Source: Dictyobacter vulcani
Lineage (GTDB): Bacteria; Chloroflexota; Ktedonobacteria; Ktedonobacterales; Ktedonobacteraceae
Length of the DNA: 64,000 bases
Direction: 5' to 3'
Assembly: GCF_008974265.1 (NCBI RefSeq)
Contig: NZ_BKZW01000004.1
Coordinates: 476,078-540,077 of the forward strand
The notes under the pieces: model-generated
The model's input: the letters and a program-made list of their open reading frames with translations, nothing else
What the model was told of the DNA's origin: nothing
Databases searched by the model: none
Shown: in pieces, positions 55,796 through 64,000 of the stretch
Numbering within the stretch: position 1 is the stretch's first letter
Layout: every line of letters begins with the position of its first letter
Position numbers and translations under genes: made by a program

Positions 55796-56149
55796 TCAAA
55801 TTGGGGGGAATACACCTGGAAGAATCTTCAGCCACATATGTATGAATAGTTATGCAGCCAGGAGTTGTGTTGAGCCATAAAACTGTCCAGAGGTGTACCA
55901 TCCATGTGAAATCCTTTTGTGTGCATAAGTTGGATCCTCCTTTCATCACTAAAAAAACGCTCGCAACGCAAAAAATATATCACATTCTCTATGCATTTGC
56001 AAGCGCCCCGCCACCCCAGCTTCAATCCCACGTTAATGAACAGGTGACATCCGAACATGCACGCGGGAGGTTGCCTCACCACTGCACGTATGTTATCCAT
56101 ACGTACAATGATGAAATCTGTGCTCCTATCTCAGGAGCGCCATGTCTCA
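55796..56149. other. Intergenic region, nothing recognised
   Basis: Open frames on the plus strand here have no ribosome site or motif. The AT-rich part (55960-56000) may hold the terminator of the gene to the right or a promoter. Confidence 0.45.
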
Positions 56150-56910
56150 TTAAGCAACAAGTGCCACCACTGCAACGACTGCTGCAATAACCGTGCCTGC
56201 TGTTTTAAGTGCCGAGACAACGCTATCAACAGCAGATTGAACATCCCAGTTCACATAGGCTTGCCAACGCCACGTGTATCCACTCGTCAGCTCATCCCAG
56301 TGTAAGGCGATGTTGTCATTCTTATCAGATTTCGTCCAGATACAATCGCGCGAGCCGCTCTCAAATGTACCCGCCATATGGCCAGAGGCGGTAAAGGAGT
56401 ATGCCGTCCCTGATGCACCAACGATGACCCACGAGAACTCGACATCATAGCTTGGTGCGCCTGAATCATGAAAGCTACCATTAAAGCTATAGCTTCCATC
56501 GGAATGCAGCGTGAGAGATACAGAACCGCCAACAGGAACACCATTGTCAAACGCGATATAGTTCGTGTTGAATGGTCCAAGTGTGGTCACCTGTGGGGTT
56601 GGTGGCGTTGGTGGTGGTGGCGAACCTGATGGTGTTACTGGCGCGTAATCAGCAGGTGAATATGGACGATATACAGGTGAATAGGCATGGTGTAAATCCA
56701 GGATTTGCTTGAGGTATGGATGTCCAGGCAAAACGGCCCCCCTGGTGTTATCTGGTGCCTTGAGACTTGCCGGGGTGCGCCGCATAGTTGATTCACCTGC
56801 GACCATGCTTTGCGTGGTACTGGCCTGTAGGACATCGTTCGCCATCTGTCCGATAGCAATCCTTTGGAATCGTTTACTTCCTGGGAATCATTTATCTCGG
56901 TTTGAGACAT
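56150..56910 (-). CDS. Proline-linker protein with beta-sandwich-like domain, unknown (frameshifted)
   Basis: About 250 residues. The reading starts at MSQTEINDSQEVND (ATG 56910, with AAGGAAGG eight bases upstream) and shifts frame around 56860 into MANDVLQAS. A Tyr/Pro-rich segment (VYRPYSPADYAPVTPSGSPPPPTPPTP) precedes a domain rich in alternating polar/aromatic strands (GSVSLTLHSDGSYSFNGSFHDSG, VEFSWVIVGASGTAYSFTASGHM). It ends in an unusual small-residue hydrophobic tail (TAGTVIAAVVAVVALVA). No signal peptide. Function not known; a surface or pore-associated protein is a possible guess. Confidence 0.55.
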
Positions 56911-57196
56911 AATGAATGTCCTTCCTTTTGAGAGGTTGAGTGAGAACTTGAACGCATGGAAATTCATGATGCAAGTGCCGCTCGTCATCTCAATAGATAA
57001 ACGTCCTGCCATAGCTTTTTAGTGTATCAATTCAAAGTCTATGTTTTTCTATAAAAAGTAAATGCCTCCTCCCTTGTACCACGAACACGCAAGAAGTGCA
57101 GCAATGGATCCATGCCATCCTCTGGTTTATCACCACGGGACGCAAATCAAGCTGATCCATGCGCGTGCGCTGCAATTATCTTACGTTCTTCTTTTC

Positions 57197-58283
57197 TTAA
57201 GTTCTTACGTTGGAGGGCATTTCATCACCCAAAGCCCTCCCATGTGTGAGCCAGGACTCAGTTAGGAGTTGCGGGAGTGGGCAGGAACGTGCCCTGCCAG
57301 CGCAGAAGTGCACGCCAGAGCGAACAAGTGACAGAATACCACCTATAAACACAGTAATCGCTGCGAGCACCACGTACCCAGCAGAGTGGCCCCTGCGAAA
57401 TGCTGAAGGTGAATCCAGCGCAGCATGTACGAAGCGGTCGCCGCGTACGCGAAGGTAAATGCCCACAGGCCCGGAGAGAACCTGAGTTTGAGGTAGAGCG
57501 TCAGCAGACGTAGTTGCACGAGTGCCATTAGCACGGTGTAACCAGCAAGGATGTAAGCCAACAGGTCAATCTTTCCCCCGTTGAGTGCGAAGTAGGCATT
57601 CCCAGCTATCACCGACGGTACGATGTTGATCGCCAGTGTAGGAACGAGTTTCGCTGGAAAACCAGGGCGCAAGTACAGCCGGTTGAGGATGACGGGCGAG
57701 CATCAGCCAGGCGATGATGCCAAGACCGAAGCTCAGCCAGCCTAGTCCTGTCAGGCCAAAGCTGGCGGCGCTATCAGCGCCCAGAATACCACCGGCTACG
57801 GCGGGCAGGAAATAGCCGGGGCGAACGTGTCAGCATCCAGGGAGGCGATGATCCACTGGCCATGTACCACCCGGCAAGGAGCACTGTCGCGACGAAGAAC
57901 ACCAGGAACAGTAATCGTGCTCCATCCAGGGCGTAAGGCTCCAGGCCGACTGCAAGCAACATACCGGTAATCGGGAGTAGCGAGAAGAACGGGCCGAACG
58001 CAGAATCTGTCAGGTTAGCCAGGACCACCTTTGGCGCAAGCATAAGCTTGATCATGAGCACGGCGAGAAATAACAGGAACAAGACCGCAGCAACCAGGAA
58101 CAGCGCGTTCCCAATCCCGGCAGATAGTCCATAGAAGTTACTAGCGAGATGCCAGACTCTGGCCAACCCGACAAATCCAAACGAAATTGAGTAGAATGTT
58201 GGAGGAATCGTCAGTAGCGTGTGCAGCATGCTGTCGGCTCCGGGTCTTTCTATGAGCATGTCGAATTGTTCGTGAAAAGGCAT
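57197..58283 (-). pseudogene. TDT/SLAC1-like (TehA-type) membrane transporter, several frameshifts
   Basis: Frames at 57774-58283, 57343-57672 and 57197-57466 together give a ~10-helix protein. FYSISFGFVGLARVWHLAS, FFSLLPITGMLLAVGL and NAYFALNGGKIDLLAYILAGYTVLMALVQLRLLTLYL resemble the tellurite-resistance/dicarboxylate (TDT) channel family. Several breaks (about 57360, 57700, 57825) occur. Start ATG 58283 follows AGGGAAGAA. With this many breaks a genuine pseudogene is possible, though it fits the general indel pattern. Confidence 0.65.
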
Positions 58284-58438
58284 GGTTTCTTCCCTCTCCT
58301 ATGACTCCTCGATAATCCCCTGGATGGTGAACATATCGTTGTTGGGAATAGGCGTTCCTTCCGGTACAGAGTTCTCACCATCATCCCTACTGCCAGTATA
58401 GAGAAATGGGCAAAATGGAGAAAGGGATTGTAATTCGG

Positions 58439-59164
58439 TTAGAGAGCGGTAACTTTGAAATCTTTGACGCGCAGGATGGCTTTGCCGCAGTCCAGGTGGA
58501 ATGGTCCGGTGGAGAGGTTGGCTGTTTTGGCGCTGGAGGACTGACTGAGCCGGACATTATCTACGAAAAACTGGACGCGCTCAGCTTCGACATCCACGCG
58601 GTAGGTATGCCACTGGTTGCCGGGCTCATAGTCAAAGGCCTGCGGATTGACGTTGGGCTCTTGATGTATATCGGGATCAATCACGGTCTCAAGGAGTGGA
58701 TGTGTGGCGTAGCCGTGTTTTCCGGCATCCAGGAGATTAAGGACATGGTTCTGGTAGCCATCGTGGGTGGCGTTGGGGTCCGCATTCAGCATAAAATAGC
58801 CCCCATCCTTTGGCACACTCACGACTTGCAGACTGAACTCCAGGGAGTAATTGGCGGCCGTAGATTGATATGGAACGGTCAGGATCCGATGCTCACCCAG
58901 GTCTGTCTGCGCATAATCCCCGGACAACTTCCAGCCAGCCGTCGCCTTCCAATCCTTCAGCCCCCCGGCCCAACTCGATTGATACAGTACTTTTCCGGCC
59001 TGTGATTGTGTTGGTCGTGGCGTTGGTTTTGGTTGATTATTAGTCTGACCACTTGCACCACCAGAGCAACCAGTCAGCAATCCTCCCAGTACACAAAATA
59101 GCACCACAGCACAGCGTATATCTATATTCAACCACCAGCGGCGAACAATATTGCCTGATACCAT
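58439..59164 (-). CDS. Lipoprotein with a concanavalin/LamG-like domain
   Basis: A 241-residue exported protein. Signal peptide with lipobox LLTGC near residue 32, then a Thr/Pro/Gln linker (NNQPKPTPRPTQSQ), and a beta-sandwich of about 180 residues: VLYQSSWAGGLKDWKATAGWKLSGDY, YSLEFSLQVVS, YEPGNQWHTYRVDVEAERVQFFVDNVRLSQ. The order resembles DUF1080/LamG jelly-roll carbohydrate-binding domains. ATG 59164 after AAAGGA. Sugar binding is inferred. Confidence 0.78.
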   Translation of the reverse strand: MVSGNIVRRWWLNIDIRCAVVLFCVLGGLLTGCSGGASGQTNNQPKPTPRPTQSQAGKVLYQSSWAGGLKDWKATAGWKLSGDYAQTDLGEHRILTVPYQSTAANYSLEFSLQVVSVPKDGGYFMLNADPNATHDGYQNHVLNLLDAGKHGYATHPLLETVIDPDIHQEPNVNPQAFDYEPGNQWHTYRVDVEAERVQFFVDNVRLSQSSSAKTANLSTGPFHLDCGKAILRVKDFKVTAL

Positions 59165-59274
59165 TATCAGAATCCTTTCTGCGCTATTCATATAAAAACA
59201 ATAGAAGTCAGTCCAAACAGTATCTTATATATACGGCCCGATTCCCTTTTGACTCACAACCCCATTCATTGAAA

Positions 59275-59303
59275 GCGTAGCGGCAGCCTTCAATGAGTTC
59301 GAC
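59275..59303. repeat. REP fragment
   Basis: GCGTAGCGGCAGCCTTCAAT: the GTAG foot and left half of a REP palindrome. Confidence 0.5.
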
Positions 59304-59413
59304 ACCATTTTATCTGCTGATCCACAGCCATTTTCGCTTTTCTTGTTTATCTGCTGATTATGGATTATGATAGCTGCATGTGAATAATGAGAAAAGAGGA
59401 TATATGATTTTTT

Positions 59414-60737
59414 ATGATGAAAAGGATTTCATCGTTATTCTGGCTGCGTAGCTATGGTCCTGCGGCTGGTGTGTTTTTGCTGGCGCTATTGGTGCGGATC
59501 GCTTATAACCTGGTGAATGCGCGTGGCTATCAGCCTGTTTATGATGCCGGGATCTATGAACATATCGCGCGCAACTTGCTAGATTATCACTGCTATTGTG
59601 TGCATGGACAATCTGTGTCGGTGAGCCGCGCGCCTCTCTGGCCCTGGATAATTGCGACCCTCTATCTGGTTGGGTGGCCAGGATCCTCTGCTGCCGCGTC
59701 TGTTTTATTGCGTGCTTGGTTCTGGGACCTGTCTGCTGATCTATGCCTGGGCCCGTGATCTCTTTGGCTGGCGTATCGCTGCCCTGTGTGGTTGTCTGGC
59801 GGCTCTCTATACTGGACTCTTCCTCTATGATGGCTGGCTCTATACCGAGTCACTCTATACGTTCTGCCTGCTTGGTTTTACGTATGCGCTCTTTCGTGTA
59901 CAGCGCCTTAAATGTTTGTCTCGGCCTGCACTTCTTACCAGGCGTATGTTAGATTGGCGTTGGCCGATTACGGCCGCCTGCTTTCTGGCTGCTGCTATCC
60001 TGACACGTCCCAACGGTTCTGGTCTGCTGGGTGTCCTCGTTGTCTGGATGCTGTTCTTGCCGCTACTGAAAATACTCTCCTGGCGTGCTGCTCTTCAGCA
60101 TGCGGTCCTGATCGCGCTGCTAGCGCTGTTGCTGGTCCTGCCGTGGACGTATCGTAATTACCAGGCGACCGGGCGGTTGGTGTTGGTGGCGACGGGCATG
60201 GGGGAAGTGCTGGTTGGGGTCTATAACGATGGTGTACTCAGCGGACCGCCAGATAGCCGCGGTTTCTGGAGTCCGCCGCGTGGTACACCGATCCATGATG
60301 AAACCAACTATACTCCGGATGAAGACAAGCAGCAGAGCGCCAAAGCCCTGGCATGGGTGCGCACGCATCTGGCTGCGCTGCCAACCATCATTGGTCTGCA
60401 CTTTATCAATATGTGGAAACCCTACACTTATTCCCACGGACTCCCGCTGGAACAATTCCCTGCGCGCCTCTCCTCGAAAATTCTGCTCATCCTGATACCG
60501 ATCCAGGCCATTCCTACCTTCCTGCTGGGCGCCACTGGCCTGCTCGTGACCTGGAAGCAGCGCAAAAAAGAACTCCTCATCCTCTATCTGGTCCTTGCCT
60601 ACACCATCCTGCAAAATATGGCCTTCTATAGCACCATGCGTTTCCGTTTCCCCATCGAGCCACTCCTCATCATTTGTATCGGGGGGGCCTGCTATGCTGG
60701 CTTAGCAGTGCTCAAAGCCAGACGCATGCCTGGATGA
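59414..60737 (+). CDS. GT39-type membrane glycosyltransferase (frameshifted)
   Basis: About 440 residues, ~10 helices. The first loop YQPVYDAGIYEHIARNLL carries the acidic pair typical of dolichyl-phosphate-mannose-type transferases; SRAPLWPW is the second signature. Break near 59690 inside the first third; the rest (GTCLLIYAWARDLFGWRIAALCG.., YRNYQATGRLVLVATGMGEVLVG) is uninterrupted to 60737. Ends in a basic tail. Likely uses polyprenyl-phosphate sugars in envelope glycosylation. Start ATG 59414; GAGGA lies ~15 bases upstream. Confidence 0.78.
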
Positions 60738-60811
60738 ACTTTCATCCTTGTCTATTCAGGATATCTGTCCATTCAGGCAAAGTATGGTGCTTGTGAGCCT
60801 TTCCTTCTTTC

Positions 60812-62119
60812 TTAGAGGTGCACTGTGAAGACCCAGGGTTTGGCGGATGGATCAGCATGATATGGACCTGTGGGTGTATAGCCGGGATGGCCATGATCAT
60901 CTACTCGCGTTAGTTGCGTGATTGTCTGCGTAACCGTCATTGTCCAGCTACCATGTGCGTTTGTGAGTGCTTGTGGTAGCGTGAGGCCAATTACAGAGTG
61001 ATCATTACCCATGTAGAGAGGGGCGTCAACGCCCCCCATGCCTGCGGTGATACCTATGTGTATCCCATTTATCGTGGTGTGAATAATATATCCATCTTTT
61101 GATCTTTGTTTGGCTTCAAATGCAGGGATGTCGTGCGCGCCACACATGTTGTACATGACAGTGCAGATGGTATAGGTTTTCTTGCCATTAGAAAGAACGA
61201 GATCAAAGTGTTTGGATGTGAATGTTGGTGTGGAAAAGTTGGAGGGAATCGTATCATACAGGCTAAACCCATGCATGTAGAAGCGCGTTTCCGATGGCGC
61301 AACGACGACCTTTTGCAGGCTCAGGTTTTTGCCGTTGCGGTTGACGGCTTGTTGCGGTATCAGGATATGCCCGGCATGGAAGGGTAAGGTAAAGTTAAAT
61401 GTGGCTGTACGAGCGCATGTATATAGGTCAGTACATTTGACCGGAATCTTCAGGTGCAATGCAAGCTGCTGATCGGGCTTCCCGGCTATCGTTGCTGCAT
61501 CAAAATTATATAAGAGTGCTACCAGGTCACCTTTTTTCGCTACGAAGCTATTCGCGTTGATCAGAGGGAGAGTCGCACCCTGTGACGTTGTCAAACGATA
61601 GTTCTCAAAATTGTTAGCTAAATACCAGTATCCAGGTTCATTGTTGAGTCCTGGTGGGTGCGGGAGCGTCAACGAAAAGCCAATGATGACCTGATTTGCG
61701 TCGGCATAGCCTTCTTGTAGTGTTAACTTGTAACCGTCGGACTCGAATACTTGATTCACCGTGGTCATTTGCTGTTGCGCCAGCAATGCTTGCGTGCCGG
61801 GATTCCAGTTGAACATATCCTGTAAAACCACTGGTAGACCGCCAAAGGCGTAGACAACACTGCTGCAGATGATTACTACCACTAAGCAGAGAGACAGAGC
61901 CAGTGATAACGAGAGACGGCGTGTACCAGCAAGAGGGAATGTCATACGACTATACCAGGATTGCCTGTTCGTAACCACTGGTTCCTGCAGTTGTAGCTTG
62001 AAGTGTTTCCAGTTGAGTTGAGCCGGAGGCGTATTGCCCTGATATATAACCTCAAGCTGCTTCATAACATGATCAGTAGACATGTCAAAACCTTTTTCAC
62101 GAGGTACTTTATTGTTCAT
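60812..62119 (-). CDS. DUF4179-type single-pass membrane protein, probable anti-sigma partner
   Basis: A 435-residue protein. A cytosolic ~65-residue N-terminus (DHVMKQLEVIYQGNTPPAQLNWKHFKLQL) precedes one transmembrane segment (RLSLSLALSLCLVVVIICSSVVYAF) and a large extracytoplasmic domain that begins PVVLQDMFNWNPGTQALL and contains GYKLTLQEGYADANQVIIGFSLTLP, a DUF4179 feature. Its ATG overlaps the stop of the sigma gene by 11 bases with AAGGAG inside sigma, so translation is coupled, as in sigma/anti-sigma pairs. No zinc HxxxCxxC is seen. Anti-sigma role is inferred. Confidence 0.8.
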   Translation of the reverse strand: MNNKVPREKGFDMSTDHVMKQLEVIYQGNTPPAQLNWKHFKLQLQEPVVTNRQSWYSRMTFPLAGTRRLSLSLALSLCLVVVIICSSVVYAFGGLPVVLQDMFNWNPGTQALLAQQQMTTVNQVFESDGYKLTLQEGYADANQVIIGFSLTLPHPPGLNNEPGYWYLANNFENYRLTTSQGATLPLINANSFVAKKGDLVALLYNFDAATIAGKPDQQLALHLKIPVKCTDLYTCARTATFNFTLPFHAGHILIPQQAVNRNGKNLSLQKVVVAPSETRFYMHGFSLYDTIPSNFSTPTFTSKHFDLVLSNGKKTYTICTVMYNMCGAHDIPAFEAKQRSKDGYIIHTTINGIHIGITAGMGGVDAPLYMGNDHSVIGLTLPQALTNAHGSWTMTVTQTITQLTRVDDHGHPGYTPTGPYHADPSAKPWVFTVHL

Positions 62120-62690
62120 GAGAATACTGCTCCTTAAGGGATTTGATGATACGGCTCAATTGTTTTTTGATCGCGTTCTGGCTTTTTCCAACTACTGCCG
62201 CGATCTCCGGGATGGTCAGACCGGAGCCAAAGCGCAGGGCCAGCAGTTCACGTTTCGATGGGTCCAGCTGTTGGAGGTAGAGACGTAAATCCTCTAGCGC
62301 TTCGGTGTGGAGTACCTGCTCCTCCACATTCCGGCCCGTTAGAGGATACATCGTTTCTGGTAGTGCGTCCCATGAGGCCAGATGAGGGGTGCGTGTAGAG
62401 ACATTAACCGCTGCATGATGTGCGATCCGATAGAGCCAGACAATAAAGGGAACCTGTCGCTGCTTATAGCGCGGCAGTGCTTTGAGTGCCTGATAAAAGA
62501 CCTGATGTGTCAGATCGGCGGCATCATCATCGTTATTAATGCGTGTGCGTAAATAGTGATAAATACGCAGGTGATAGCGCAGGTAGAGAGGTTCAAATGC
62601 TGCAGGATCAGCCTGTGCTGCGGCGATCCATTGGGCTTCATCTCCCTCTTCAGCCTTCGTCTGCTGTAGTGGTAAGGATACAAGTTCCAT
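62109..62690 (-). CDS. ECF RNA polymerase sigma factor
   Basis: A 193-residue sigma factor. Region 2: AFEPLYLRYHLRIYHYLRTRINNDDDAADLTHQVFYQALKALPRYK. Region 4: LYLQQLDPSKRELLALRFGSGLTIPEIAAVVGKSQNAIKKQLSRIIKSL. ATG 62690 follows GAAAGGC; longer frames to 62807 lack a site. It is followed by an overlapping membrane protein, so it is probably held inactive by it. Its target promoter is unknown. Confidence 0.88.
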   Translation of the reverse strand: MELVSLPLQQTKAEEGDEAQWIAAAQADPAAFEPLYLRYHLRIYHYLRTRINNDDDAADLTHQVFYQALKALPRYKQRQVPFIVWLYRIAHHAAVNVSTRTPHLASWDALPETMYPLTGRNVEEQVLHTEALEDLRLYLQQLDPSKRELLALRFGSGLTIPEIAAVVGKSQNAIKKQLSRIIKSLKEQYSHEQ

Positions 62691-63281
62691 ATATGTGCCT
62701 TTCATTAAGACATGTACACTGCTTATCGGGTCCAGACTGATAGATACACAATGTCGATATTTTTGTCTTTCCGATAGCGTGATGTGTAGATGTACGACTA
62801 TAAACACAGAAAGTGCAAAATGGTGACAGCATCGGTGTCACCGTAGACCATATCTGGTATAGAAGTAGAAATATTTAGAAATACGTGGTATTAGCATTCT
62901 GGTGAGGAATCAATTGACACATTTTGGTTGATTGTGGAATCAATTGATCCTGGGTAATATATATTGGTTTTATAAGGGGATATATGATGATACTATAAAA
63001 CAAGATAAATACAATAGGAAAAACCATAGATGTATTGACAAATGTATATTTATAATGGTAATATTTATTGCGTCAACAGTGATTAATATAGGTGTATATG
63101 GTGGAAACATAGTAGGGCAGCTAAAATGGATTAGCTGTGAAAAATAGGAAAAAGGGAGTTTTTGTATCTGCGCAGGTTCTGCAAAATTTACTACTTGACC
63201 CCGAGCCATAGTGTAAACAGTAGGTTGATCTAAATCGACGAAGCTCTTGGACGATTGTTGGAAAAAAATTGAGGTTTATCT
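62691..63281. other. AT-rich intergenic region
   Basis: Divergent promoters of the sigma unit and the protease gene. GGAATCAATTGA occurs twice (about 62911 and 62935), a possible activator site. Short ORFs such as 62932-63147 have no ribosome site and are not called. Confidence 0.45.
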
Positions 63282-63929
63282 ATGTTGAGAAGGTTCCTTC
63301 TGAATCGGAAAGTTTTTTTGGCGTCTATTCTGGCGCTCATGTGTTCCATTCTCAATGGTTCAACCATCTTTTGCTTGGACGTGGTGAGAAAATAATTGGG
63401 AATACCAACCCGAATGACTATCAATGTGGACTCACTTCGCAAACTCCTTGTTTGTACTGGGCTGAACCTAATGGGGGTAGCTCCACTATAAACGCTTATC
63501 TTTCTCCCTCATTAAATAACGTTGGAGGATATAATTTTACTACGGCTGTCCAACGTGCAGCCAATGATTTTAATGCTGCCCAGCACTTAATCCATATCTT
63601 TATACTTGTACATCCACCAATTGTATAAGTTCAACAAGTTATTCCATTGCTGATTTAGGATATGGTGTTTATGGGTCAACTAGCTATGGCAATATGGGGA
63701 GTGTTCAACATAGTTCTCAGTATTATGCAGTGATGACTGGGAATTTTACTCTATTTAATTCGAGCAATGAGATATCGTGGAATAATAGCTTAATCTTTTC
63801 TGCTACGCAGGCCGATGGTCGTAAAGTTGCCACACATGAAACAGGGCATATGGAGGGACTAGGCCATACAGCGCATGATCCAGCTGTGATGCGTCAAGGA
63901 GGGGTATCCTATTATGCATTACAAACGGA
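63282..63929 (+). pseudogene. Secreted metzincin-type zinc metalloprotease, interrupted by an IS200/IS605-type end
   Basis: Three frames give one exported protein of ~215+ residues. Signal peptide LLNRKVFLASILALMCSILN, then WAEPNGGSSTINAYLSPSLNN, NFTTAVQRAANDFNAA and the zinc motif HETGHMEGLGH (63835-63867), an HExxHxxGxxH metzincin site, followed by AVMRQGG, a Met-turn-like element. Breaks lie near 63385 and 63610. The protein is cut after YYALQTDDI by the element starting at 63930, so its C-terminus is replaced. Start ATG follows GAGGT. The closest relatives are matrixin-like. Confidence 0.72.
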
Positions 63930-64000
63930 TGACATAAGCGTAACCCGCCGCAAGCCGCTGTGGTTTGAACCCAGGCGGATAGGCGGGTTTTCTCGTGGGC
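63930..64000 (+). mobile_element. Left end of a second IS200/IS605-type element, runs off the window
   Basis: Seventy-one bases matching 7352-7421 with the same AACCCGCC/GGCGGGTT hairpin and preceded by TGAC. It lies inside the metalloprotease gene. Whether tnpA/tnpB follow cannot be seen. Confidence 0.7.

Noticed and set aside
62932..63147. 71-codon plus-strand ORF
   Set aside because: AT-rich intergenic DNA, no ribosome site, no motif.

Overview
This looks like a chromosomal accessory region of a Chloroflexota bacterium, most likely Ktedonobacteria. That placement is an inference from gene style: Asp-box lipoproteins, GT39/YkcB-type membrane glycosyltransferases, MGT-type glycosyltransferases, an ECF sigma factor carrying a zinc-ribbon tail, a DUF4179-type anti-sigma candidate, and a T-box ahead of thrS. 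No rRNA, tRNA or CRISPR array was seen.

Layout. 1-2 kb: a MerR fragment and a broken membrane glycosyltransferase. 3-5.3 kb: a replication-initiator-like gene that contains an origin-like block (five palindromic iterons followed by an AT-rich stretch), then a DEDD exonuclease; this reads as a plasmid or phage remnant. 5.5-7.1 kb: a TetR/patatin pair sharing one operator. 7.3-7.8 kb: an IS200/IS605-type element reduced to its ends. 8-21 kb: mostly metabolic and envelope genes (Asp-box lipoprotein, isochorismatase-like hydrolase, two lactonase-like MBL hydrolases, lspA, a tandem secreted family, methyltransferase, GH5 mannanase, thioesterase, DUF347 protein). 22-24 kb: T-box and thrS. 27-32 kb: a carboxylate cluster (ICL/PEP mutase, NTF2-like, phosphosulfolactate synthase, PrpD, divergent LysR). 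33-41.4 kb: a P-loop protein, YkcB-like GT, MocR regulator, CMD protein, MarR plus MGT glycosyltransferase, SDR. 42-49.6 kb: an IS4-like element, two transport or surface genes and a decayed IS607 element. 49.8-64 kb: DoxX, two VOC proteins, ECF sigma plus MFS, SMI1, DinB, a TDT/SLAC1-like transporter, a GT39, ECF sigma plus DUF4179, and a metzincin cut by a second IS200/IS605-type left end.

Two features dominate. First, the intergenic space is packed with related foldback repeats. Short REP-like palindromes have a GTAG foot, and two larger families (A and B) share the same outer ends near AATACGTTTC/GAAACGTATT. These repeats supply stop codons and C-terminal tails to several genes, and one is the target of the IS4-like insertion. 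Second, about twenty conserved genes, including essential thrS, carry single-base frameshifts. This is better explained by uncorrected indels in the assembly than by mass pseudogenisation, although real decay cannot be excluded for transposon genes. Frameshifted genes are given with the full extent implied by protein homology as judged by eye.
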